The notes under the pieces are model-generated. The model saw nothing but the letters and a program-made list of their open reading frames with translations, was not told the DNA's origin and did no database searches. 23,001 nt of DNA from Trichoplax sp. H2 (Eukaryota; Placozoa; Uniplacotomia; Trichoplacea): the NCBI GenBank assembly GCA_003344405.1, contig NOWV01000414.1, positions 1 through 23,001 of the forward strand. Reading direction: 5' to 3'. Every line of letters begins with the position of its first letter. The stretch's first letter is position 1. Positions 1 through 12,000 of this stretch are shown here, piece by piece. A program made the translations under genes and the position numbers.

Positions 1-216
1 AAGCTATTAGCACAATAATATCAGAATCGATACTTGCAACGCCATCGTCGTTAGAAGACATACTAACATCGACAGTACTACCAAGAGAAATAGAAAGTCA
101 AAGCGAGATAGAAACAAGTACTACAGATGAGCGTAGTACACGTATAACATCAGACGATATACCGGTATCATCTTTAGACGATAGAGAAATAACAGCGAGC
201 GTTATAGCATCGTCAG
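1..216 (+). CDS. Gene 1 exon (partial): Ser/Thr-rich tandem exon copy 1
   Basis: This is the 3' two-thirds of a repeat exon; the window edge cuts it mid-codon. It ends at TCAG|GTTAGA in phase 1. The translation is rich in Ser, Thr, Ile, Asp and Glu and nearly identical to the next three exons. It is probably an extended O-glycosylated ectodomain segment. No cysteines are present. Confidence 0.85.
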
Positions 217-3200
217 GTTAGAATATGTTGTGGATATATAGATATAGAAGTAAATATTTGACTGTAATAAATTTCCTAAATCTTTTATTTTATATAGACG
301 ATATTAGTAGTATAGCGACATCGATCGAGAGAATATCGATTATACCATCATCTATCGATATTATTGATAGCTCTATCGCTTTCGATAGCAGTATACAATC
401 ACAAGCTATTAGCACAATAATATCAGAATCGATACTTGCAACGCCATCGTCGTTAGAAGACATACTAACATCGATAGTACTACCAAGAGAAATAGAAAGT
501 CAAAGCGAGATAGAAACAAGTACTACAGATGAGCGTAGTACACGTATAACATCAGACAATATACCGGTATCATCTTTAGACGATAGAGAAATAACAGCGA
601 GCGTTATAGCATCGTCAGGTTAGAATATGTTGTGGATATATAGATATAGAAGTAAATATTCGACTGTAATAAATTTTCTAAATCTTTATTTTATATAGAC
701 GATATTAGTAGTATAGCGACATCGATCGAGAGAATATCGATTATACCATCATCTATCGATATTATTGATAGCTCTATCGCTTTCGATAGCAGTATACAAT
801 CACAAGCTATTAGCACAATAATATCAGAATCGATACTTGCAACGCCATCGTCGTTAGAAGACATACTAACATCGACAGTACTACCAAGAGAAATAGAAAG
901 TCAAAGTGAGATAGAAACAAGTACTACAGATGAGCGTAGTACACGTATAACATCAGACGATATACCGGTATCATCTTTAGACGATAGAGAAATAACAGCG
1001 AGCGTTATAGCATCGTCAGGTTAGAGAATATGTTGTGGATATACTGTATATGTAAAAGTAAGTATTAGACTATAATAAATTTCCTAAATCTTTTATTTTA
1101 TATAGACGATATTAGTAGTATAGCGACATCGATAGAGAGAATATCGATTATACCATCATCTATCGATATTATTGATAGCTCTATCGCTTTCGATAGCAGT
1201 ATACAATCACAAGCTATTAGCACAATAATATCAGAATCGATACTTGCAACGCCATCGTCGTTAGAAGACATACTAACATCGACAGTACTACCAAGAGAAA
1301 TAGAAAGTCAAAGCGAGATAGAAACAAGTACTACAGATGAGCGTAGTACACGTATAACATCAGACGATATACCGGTATCATCTTTAGACGATAGAGAAAT
1401 AACAGCGAGCGTTATAGCATCGTCAGGTTAGAATATGTTGTGGATATATAGATATAGAAGTAAATATTTGATTGTAATCAATTTTCTAAATCTTTCATTT
1501 TATATAGACGATATTAGCAGTATAGCGACATCGATAGAGAGAATATCGATTATACCATCATCTATCGATATTATTGATAGCTCTATCTTTTTTGATAGCA
1601 GTACTTTCGAGTCTCCTATTGTGTCTGGCACTGCTATTGGTTTGTCCAAGTCAGTAGTCTTGCTAGGAGATTCATTGACTACGCTATCAGTTTCGGCCTA
1701 TTCTTTGGCTTCTGTCAGTATTGATTCGGTAATAATTGAATCAAGTTCTACAAGTATTTCTATGCAATCTGATGTTGGAATAATAACTACTGCGACAACA
1801 CAACCGGAATATTCAGTAACTTCAAAACTAGCTACTTCGCATTTAGGAAGATCGTATAGCAGTAGTTTTGATATTGAATTGCCGAGTACGATCAAGTCTA
1901 TTACTTCGTCGGGTACAGATGTCATTTCGACTCCTTCTATTCAGCAGACCGATTATTTAGCAACTTTGTCGTCAGTTTTTACTTATCCATCGAATTCTGA
2001 TGGCACCATTGAATCTTCTACAGGAGCAGGCGTAGGTGTTATTTCGACTACATCTGCCCATCAATCCGAATTTTTATCAGTATTACAAACGTATTCTGCT
2101 TCTTTATCAACACGTATTAGTAGTTCCGCAGTTTTGGATTTGTCATTTACTAAATTTCCTGTGATATCTACTACTGATGGCTCCGTAACTGAGGTTACAC
2201 TCTCTAAAAAAGGCTCGATAGCTGTAACATCGGATTCATCACAGCAAACCAGTTACACAGAAATTTTACCCTCTAATTTTAACAGTTCTAGCTTAACTAG
2301 CGAGTTATTTGGTGTAACTTCTTCCTTGCAGCCAGGTACTATTAGTATTTTGGTCGAATCTACGCTGAAATCACAATATTCGACAACATCAGCATTTTAC
2401 TCAGTTTATTCGCCAAGCGTTGATGGTAGTATAACAGTCGAAGGTTTACTAAGTTCTACGACATCTTCCGTATTGCCGAATTTCCATACAAGTACAATTG
2501 AATATGTTACATTATCACAGTCACAGTCCTCTGCTCTCTTAAATTTTGGCAGTAGTTCGCCAAGTATTGATTCATTAGGATCCGTTACAGCTGCTACAGC
2601 TTTACTCTCAAACTTAGATTCAACTATATCTTTGCAGTCGTCAGAATATATGACAGCATCCGCTTCGGTTCCTCTGATTTTATCTTCTACAGCTTTACTC
2701 TCAAACATAGATTCAACTGTATCTTTGCAGTCGTCAGAATATATGACGGCGTCCGCTTCGGTTCCTCTAATTTCATCTTCTACAGCTTTACTCTCAAACT
2801 TAGATTCAACTTTATCTTTGCAGTCGTCGTCAGAATATATGACAGCGTCCGCTTCGGTTCCTCTGATTTTATCATCGTTGCGTAATACAATCGATTCTTC
2901 TGCGGTTGTTAATCTAGCTAGCTCGGTCAAATATACATCATCAGTTTTCGATGTAAGGTTAACTTCCTCTATGTATTCATCTGGTTACTCGACGACTAAA
3001 GTACCAATTGCTAGCTCTGGTAAAGTAGCAGCGATTGCATCTAATTATCTAACTGATAATATAATTTTCGTATAATTATTTTTTGTTAAAAGTTTTTAAA
3101 CATATTTCTTGAAATCAGATACGGTATTCTAGTTACTTATGATTCCATAAAATTCTTCTGCAACTCATATAGCCTCGATTGCTTCGATTGATTCGATTCC

Positions 3201-5972
3201 TGGAACCAGTTACCTTACGAGTAGCTCTGCAATGATTTCAACGCAAATACTAGAATCAGCGACAATTGTGCCATCAACCATATCAGAAGGTGTGTAACAG
3301 TATGACTATAACGATTTTAAAGTGTAGACACGGATGCCGCTCTTTGCTTACAAAGAATTTATTTGATAATTGTTTAAATATTAAGTAACGATAAATAGTT
3401 TAATGATCATGCGTTCATCGAATTTACAGCTATAGTAACTTCTTCAAAGTTACCTGGCGTTTATGATTGTTCCGTCGATATTAACTTATGCCACGTTAAC
3501 GCAATCTGTACTAACACATCTGGGTTGTATAATTGTTTATGCGAATCTGGATTTACTGGAAATGGCACATATTGTACAGGTTTGAAAGCTATTTAAGCAG
3601 TTATAAAAGCTACGTTATAATATAGCAACATTTTAGTTTTATTAGTTAATATTGCAAATATTAAGTTTCAATTTCCTAACTGTGGATGAAAGTGAATGTA
3701 ATGCCACTATATTCACGTTTACGAGGGTCATTAGCGTTAATTATATATAATTTAAGTCGATGTTAACATTTAGCCTTTTATGCTTTCTATGCGTAGATAT
3801 TAATGAGTGCTTAGATAACCTTGATAACTGTAGTACTAATGCTACGTGCATTAATACCAGTGGTTCATTTAACTGCTCGTGTAACCAAGGGTACCTAGGA
3901 GATGGAGTTACTTGCGTTGGTAAATTCTGATTGATTAGCCATTAGTAAAATGATAATCAGAATGTAATTGAAGAAATTATTATCAATGAACATTGCTTAT
4001 TGATAAGTAATTCTGTTGATAGATATAAATGAATGCCAAACTGGTACAGATCATTGTCATACCAACGCTTCATGTCAGAACACTATAGGATCCTATGCTT
4101 GTTTATGCAAAATAGGTTTTACTGGCAATGGAACAACTTGCAATGGTATTTAATCATCTTTACTTTGTTACCAGTTGTGAAGCTTATAGTTTATTGGCAA
4201 TGAGTTATGCAATATCATTATGATAGCTTTATTTTATGTAAAAGCTATAAATTATTCTTTTACATTTATAGATATTGATGAATGTTTAATGAACCAAAGC
4301 AATTGTCATAGTAAGGCCAACTGCGTAAATTCAATTGGTTCGTATGCATGCTCTTGCATAGTAGGATATACTGGTAATGGTCGAAATTGTCAAGGTAGTA
4401 ATGAAATCGCAAGTTTTATGATTTCTGCTGATATTTAATGCATTAATAATTATATTGTTCTTAAAATCTATATCTAGATATCAATGAGTGCACGACCAAT
4501 AATCAATGTCATAGTAATAGTACCTGTAATAATACTATCGGTTCCTATACATGCTCATGTATGTCTGGATTTGAGGGCAATGGTACATACTGTCAAGGTA
4601 CGTTCTTTGTTTCGATATCTAGTTGTAAAGCATCTATGAATTTATTCCCAACAATATTTGTACTTTTCATTTCTAGATATCGATGAATGCTCAACCAATC
4701 AGCATCAGTGTCATCATAACGCAACATGTATTAATCTTTATGGCTCATATGAGTGCAGTTGCTCTTCTGGATTTCTTGGTAATGGTAGGAGTTGTTCAGG
4801 TTAGTGACGGGGTGGCTTCTTTTGCTTTGGTGATTATACTTTCATAGATAATATTTCAGTAGTTTATAAGTACTGTTCATCAGCTTAAATTATTGCATCT
4901 AGATATCAACGAGTGCAACAGTGGACATACCTGTAGTCGATTAGCGACTTGCTATAATACCCCTGGATCTTATTATTGTGTTTGCAACTATGGTTTGCAA
5001 GGCAATGGATTTCAATGCGTTCAAGAAGGTAATCCCAATTTTACGTAATATCCCTGACTATTGGCCAGGTTTCCATTGATTACCACAGCACGCATTGAAC
5101 CTCAATCGATGCTAAATATTTTAGCTACTAGGTTATATCCTTACGGAGCACAATTTGGGGATAGATCGTTTGGTAGAACGGATCAAGGCTATAGATATCT
5201 ATATTTAAGGGAGCCGATTTCATATATGCAAACATCATACAGAGGATTATACGTAAATAGACTGAATGATACTAATGATACTTCGTAGTAATACCAATCA
5301 AACTAACTTAGTTAAATTACTGTATGATTGTAATAATCACATAAATATATGTATTTCACGACTTCCAATTGCAATATTTCCTTTTGGTAATAATTAAAGT
5401 GTGTTGATTTAATACTCAGATCTCTGTTGATGGAGTTATTTCGTTGGGATTTCCATATCCGGGCTTTACAACCCGTCCGTTTCCAAGGCCACTTAACCGT
5501 GCAATCATTGCACCATACTTTGCTGATTCCGATCTTCGAAGGCAAAGCGTATCTCATGTTTATTACCAGCAATACTTAAGCTACCAACAGACTCCAATAT
5601 CAGATGAAATTCTCAGGAACGCTACTAATGATGTCAATCGATTTCAACAGCTAATGGCCAACGATACTAATAATGCCTTGTATGGTATATTTCGGAAAAC
5701 GGTGAACAACTTTACGGCAACTCATGTTGTTGTCATTACTTGGTACAAATTGGTCGCTTATCCATATTGGTATTACTGGAATCGCCTTCCTCGTGAGGTA
5801 AGCTCACTCTCTTAAGAATAGCGGCATACAGTAGTTACTTATTAAGGTTTTATCTTTAATAATTTATGAGGTAGTATCACTTTCAATAATTAATTATTGA
5901 TTTTGTGGTCAATTTTGCCTCTTTTAGTTATTTATAGTGCAATAATTGCGGACATGGATAAATTGTAGCGTT

Positions 5973-6013
<41 letters not shown>

Positions 6014-9000
6014 AGTTGCTAATTACCCCTTACGATTTTCTGTATAGTATAACACGTTTCAATTGGTATTGATATCAAATGGAAAGAATCTCTTCAGTTT
6101 GTTTAATTATGAAATTAACGGTTTCAACTGGTGGAAAAGAACCCCATGGATTAGAGCACGTATCGGTTATTCTTATGGATTGGCACCTTATTATTACGAA
6201 ATACCTTGGTCGCAAAGAAGAAATACAAAACTCCTCAGGATTGATCAATATCGAGGCAATACAGGAGAAATTGGCAAATGGGCTTTCCGAGTGGACGATC
6301 CCGATGTCCAACATGTTAATTACGCTACTCAGTGCAGTCGATGGTATAATGCGCAAGCATATTCTATTTACTATCGGCGATCATTACCAGCGTGTCCTTG
6401 CCGAGCAGCACAAGCTATTGCGGATCCCAGATTTAGATACAACCGAAGAACTGGTTGCGCTACATCTCGATTTTCTTTTCCAGGTTGGGGATGGCGGTGG
6501 ACATGGCCGTCGAGGTATAGCAACTTGTGGTCGAGACCGCCAAGGGTAATTGTTTTTCAAAATTGAAGATGGAACAAAGAAGAGCGTACGCTTGCAAATG
6601 TCATTCATTAACTTTTTTAATTTGACTATATCCTAAATTAGGTCTGGCAACGCTGTTGTTATTCTACAAATAGAAATAGGGCAGGCGCATTAATACGTTC
6701 CTATCCGACGGGCAGCTCATTTGTTTATGTTACGCGTTCCCTTCGGCTAGCTGATGAAGAAGCTTATAAAGCATGCTGTAAACTATCGCGTTTATGCAAC
6801 CTGTATCAGAATAGAAGACCAATTGATACTTGTAGAAATTACAGGCCACCTCGTTGGTGTAAGTCTACTATTTACTGTACTATATATAGTGAAATATCTT
6901 CTCTCCAGTTGCTCATCAGTTCTTGATATGGATATATCATAGATTAATACGCCTCCAATTCACTTGTCTGTACTTGTATTCTTAGAGGCAAATTTAATTA
7001 TAAAACTGTCCTTTTATCACTGATGTAATTTCTTAAATATATGTTATAGCGTGGATGTGGGGTGATCCACATATTCAAACACTAGATGGTAAATCATATA
7101 CATTTAATGGCGTTGGAGAATACACATTGTTAGAATCGGATAACAGTTTCTTCACACTTCAAGGACGTACTAGAAGGCCTTACATTACGAATACGACGCA
7201 GTTGGCTAAAGGAAGTGTTTTTTCAGCTTTTGCTATGTCTAAAAATGATTCAGATACTGTTGAAGTAAAGCTAAATGCCATTACTAATACAGTTACAATC
7301 ACTGTAAATAAAAATTCTACCTACAATGATACCCATCTCCTCAATGACACTGTGTTATCGTTCAACAATCTTGAAATATCCAAACAGGACACGAAATATT
7401 TAGTTTCATTTACATCTGGTATAACGGCGGAGATTGAGATAGTAACTAAAACACTGGTCATTTCACTTGTAACTTCTCAATCAATATTTGGAATCACCAA
7501 AGGACTATTAGGAACTTTTAACGGCAATGTAACAGATGATTTCTTGCGTCCTGATGGAACTTACCTCAACATTAATGCTACAGACCGAGAAATTTATCAT
7601 CAATTTGGCCAGCTATGTAAGTCCATTAAATAATTAAATCTCATATACGTATCTTTATTTTGCATAAAGGCTTTTCTGCAACCTATTGCAACGATATAAT
7701 ATAGTGATTCAATTATTTTGTATTCATGCCTCATCTGGGAAGCTATTTTGCCTCGATCTATGTGTAAATTTAACAAATTTTCAAGCCTATTATACTACTG
7801 TACTATAAGATGCAGATTACCCTTACATTCTAAATCATATAGACTCAATTTGCACATAATAAGGTGGTTTTCGGAGTCTTTTCCATTAGTAACGCTATAA
7901 TGCCCTACAACCTTACTTTCAGCTCTTATATGTAGAACAAATGTCTCTACGATCTAAGTGGGGAAGCAATCAATCTGAATAAGCAATAAGATAGTAAGAT
8001 TTAACTTCGTAAAGTAGTCTTCCTCGTACACCTTAGCAATAACGAAAAGTAACTTTACTTACCGATATCCCAAGCTCTTTATTAATAGCTACTGTATGAA
8101 GATTACATACATCCTCTTTAACCACGCCTTAATCCTTTTATGGTAGTTATACAGCATACACATTATCGTTAAATCGAAAATAAAATTGAAACACTCATAC
8201 AATAGTAGTTACTTCGAAAAATTTTCCATGTTTTCCTTTTCTAGATAGGCTCTTCACCTAATTACGCACAGTATTACCTTTTCACAAATAGCAGGGTCTT
8301 GCTATCAACAACATCAGTATGACTTTAATATACTTCTGGTATTAGAAAATGGTGTAGATATTCAGAATTTTTCAAGGTCCTATTTGGATGTAACTTTTTA
8401 GAGTAATTGGCATTTTATTATGACTATTTGCATTATGTAATGTTATAATCCTGCCTCAAATTGTTATTACCCCTTGATATTTACATGTAGTTCCCTAGGA
8501 TAAAGAATTGTCATCACCTGTTAATTTCAACATGAGTTCTAGTAGTAGACTGAACGTTCTCTTCATAAAAAATTGCGCCTAGTTATTATTATCAGTGATG
8601 CTTATACGGTAATAGCTCATTTATCTCGTTTTAATTGGTCGTCCGACAAGGCAATACGCTACTTGCGGTTTTTTAACGAATTAAATTTTTATGGTATCTC
8701 TACCTATTTTTAGTATATTCGAAACTTGATGATTTACTGCATATTCTTCTATTATGCATGGTTTTATTCATCCATGCATTAGTTAAAGTTTAGAATCTTT
8801 TTTCACATACTCTTAATCATCAGGCTGTTAATGTTATCTAATAAGCCTCTCAACGTATGCCTTGAAACTAGTTATATTAGATCGATAATGCGATTTAATG
8901 TTGCTTTTTGTCATGCTTTGACTTTAGGGCACATAAATGCGAGCTCATCATTGTTTAGTTACTCTCCTGGTATGGGAACGGGCAACTACAGCGATCCATC

Positions 9001-12000
9001 TTTTATACCAAACTTTTCCAAGGATATTAACGTGATATTCGAAAATAATACAGAGATTCGCGATCAAGCAATTCAATTATGTAAAGGTGACAGCGCTTGT
9101 CTCTTTGACGCTGCGGAAACTCTAAGTATTCCAGCCGCTGTTAGCGGTAAGAACATTTCACAAGCTATTGCGACCACTCAAGCTGATATAAGTAAGTCTT
9201 TATATGCCAATAGAAGATTTTTAATAATCACTTTTTGTCACTGCAATAAACGATATCAATTCAAATTTACAGTTGTTTTCCCGCCTACAATAACTGGTCA
9301 AAGTATTTTTAATGTTACCTATGGACAGACTTTTACTACAACATTAAATGCTACTGATCCTAATGGCAAGGAAACATTAACGGTGACCTCGGTTAATTTA
9401 CCCCTTGGTGCGTCAGTTGACAATCAAACAAATACCTTTACTTGGGATGTTAGTACATACGAGAATTTGTCCTTCGAGTTTGCTGTTACCAATTCCAAAA
9501 ATTTATCAGCTATTTTCAAACCATCTGTTGTTATGTGCTATTGTGCCAATAACGGAACGTGTCAGTACGAGTAAGTTTTTGTGATAATCCCTTGTATAGA
9601 TTGAACAATTGTTTCCCTTAATGAAATAACGAATAAATATATCGATTAATTGCGGCATGAATATTGATTACAACAAGATTTAAGAATAAAGAATTATTAG
9701 GGAACGTCTAGTTTTACTGTTTTTAATATTTTTATGGTACCGCAATATCTTGCTACTGCTACTTTGATGACTTTGACATTGACATACGGCTTTATAGCTA
9801 ACGAAAGCATGAAATTAATATTAACGCCTTTTCTTTGCAATTTCCATTCTTGAAGCGTCGAGTTTGTAACTATAAATGATACAGGATATGCTGTATGCCA
9901 GTGTAGAGCAGGATGGGTTGGTACATTTTGTACTGAAAGACTAGATGAATGTGCTGGTAGTCCTTGTTATGAAAATGTGACCTGCACCCTGGTACCGGCG
10001 CCTGGTATCGGATTTACGTGCGGACCATGTCCTGGCGGTTTGCAAGGCGATGGAGAGAAATGTTTCGGTAAGTAAATATATACCGTAAGCTTACCTTTTA
10101 AATCACCTTATAACTTTTGGTCAATGTATCGTTAGATAATTGACGTAATGAAAATCATGTTAGGTCCTACTGAATTCTTGCTTTGTATATAGCTAAGGGC
10201 ATAAATTATATACAACTTCATGCCAGCTAATCTCAGCTATACTTTGCTATGATTTATGTGCTGTACTCATCAAGACATTAATGAATGCGAAACTGGAGAC
10301 AATCTTTGCAACCAGACTTGCATTAATACGGTTGGTAATTATTCATGCCAATGTCAAGCAGGATTTGAACTTGATACAAACAATTTGGACTGTAAAGGTA
10401 TTCATCAAGCAATATTTCGGTATCGACCCATCTATTAAATATGCTTATTAGTGTGGTAGTCAGGCTCTCTATGATGCTCCAGCTAGCTGTACTAACCTAA
10501 AATTCGTTGCATAAAACTTTGATGCTCTTTCGGTAAAACTTTAGGACTTAATAATATCTTTTGTTTTAATAGTTTGTATATCTAACTTTCTATCATCTAG
10601 ATATTGATGAATGTGCCATCACTCAACGCTGTCATCAAATCTGTGTCAACGATTATGGTAGTTATAGTTGCGAATGCAGACCAGGATATACATTAAATAG
10701 CGATAATAAAACATGCTCACGTAAGTTATAGCTTTCGTAAATCGATTAGGTACTTATTTATATGATAAGATTTTTATTTTTTTGCTCTTTAGCCATTGTA
10801 ACATGCAATTCTACCGCAAGCAATTGCACACAGTTATGCGCTGTAATCAACAATACGATTACTTGTAGTTGCAATCTTGGATATAGCTTAGCCACAGATC
10901 AAGTCACCTGCATAGGTATCAAAATATGCATGATATTTTAAAGCATAGAGTTTATAAACAGTAAGAAAATTAGATCATTTAATTAATCTTTTCTCAACAT
11001 TCGTGATGCAAGATGAAAATGAATGTGAGAACAACCCTACAATTTGTGCAGATAATTGTACTAATACAGAAGGTAGCTACTACTGTAGCTGCCGCACTGG
11101 CTATCAACTTAACACTGATAGGAGAACTTGTCGAGGTAATGAACAGCAATAAGAATATTTTTAGTTCTGACGTTACGTGCAGGTTACGAAAAGATCTGAC
11201 GTAACAAGACACTGCGGTACTGCTTAATATCGAGCATGATGTAATTCTTATCATTTTGATTATTGCTTGGCAATATTTCAGATATCGATGAATGTAGCAA
11301 TAGTGGATTATGTCCGAGCAATTCCATCTGTGTTAATAGCCTCGGCTCTTTCAGCTGTGATTGTGTCGAAGGTTTTATTGCTACTGGAGGAATTTGTCAA
11401 GGTAGAATTAGGATTTGGTTAACATTTCGTACCATCAAATTGACAAATTGCGTATTTCGATAAAATCTTCATGAAATTGATTTGGGCTTCACTTGATTGT
11501 AGATATCGATGAATGTATCCGTCCCGATCTTAATCTTTGCAGTCGTAATGCAATATGTGTAAATTTTGCTGGTAGTTACAATTGTTTGTGCGATAGTGGT
11601 TTTCAGGGAAATGGTATCATTTGTGCAGGTTTTAATAACAGTGATTTTATATCTGTTCTAGTTTTTTAACGAAACTGCGAGTTGAGCAATGCTTTTTAAT
11701 TTTCTTCCGTTACTCTATAAAGATATCAATGAGTGCAGTAACGCTAACATATGTGCAAAAGAAACTACTTGTAATAACCTCGTTGGTAGTTACCAATGTA
11801 TTTGTAACAACGGATATACTGGAAATGGAACTGTTTGTACCGGTAATTTTATTGCTCGATGTCGATATTATTTTTACTCCATAAAATAGCCTTCATTAAG
11901 TTAATAGGTTACTGCAAGAGTCTAGTTCTTATCTCTAATTCTAAATTTATCGATGACGGATTTATTAGATATCAATGAATGCGATAATTCGTCAAGTTGC

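Larger units (their letters stand above)
1..1507 (+). repeat. Tandem ~402-bp exon+intron repeat array
   Basis: A 321-bp exon plus an 80-86-bp intron repeats with a ~402-bp period. Exon starts lie at 298, 699, 1106 and 1508, and the array begins before the window. The introns are as similar as the exons (gttagaatatgttgtgg... to ...ttttatatag). The array ends inside the exon starting at 1508, whose head alone matches the unit. This is recent segmental duplication of a symmetric phase-1 exon. Confidence 0.95.

Noticed and set aside
1-1507. CRISPR-like or satellite interpretation of the 402-bp repeats
   Set aside because: Unit size, spliced coding frame and animal context rule out CRISPR. Symmetric splice sites and an open frame fit duplicated exons better than satellite DNA.
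1698-1925. Minus-strand ORF of 75 codons
   Set aside because: Antisense shadow of the Ser/Thr-rich exon; TCT/TCA-type codons read as charged residues on the other strand. No start context or domain.
2406-2930. Minus-strand ORF of 174 codons with three repeated units
   Set aside because: Its repeats simply mirror the 93-bp plus-strand coding repeat. The plus strand has the splice-consistent frame.
5069-5088. Acceptor ggccag|GT at 5069 for the NIDO start exon
   Set aside because: It is not in phase with the upstream phase-1 donor and would read into TGA; 5089 keeps frame.
5312-5572. Minus-strand ORF of 86 codons
   Set aside because: Antisense to the NIDO core exon and its upstream intron; no domain.
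6075-6608. ORFs in other frames over the NIDO/AMOP exon (plus 6079-6549; minus 6075-6356 and 6384-6608)
   Set aside because: The frame from 6048 gives clear NIDO and AMOP signatures and matches splice phases; the others have no recognisable content.
6754-6942. Plus-strand ORF of 62 codons
   Set aside because: Other-frame shadow of the second AMOP exon running into the next intron.
9885-9890. Acceptor atacag|GA at 9885
   Set aside because: With the phase-2 donor at 9570 it gives a stop soon after; 9856 restores the EGF frame.
10994-11254. Minus-strand ORF of 86 codons
   Set aside because: Opposite strand of an EGF exon; the Cys-rich content on the plus strand fits EGF exactly.
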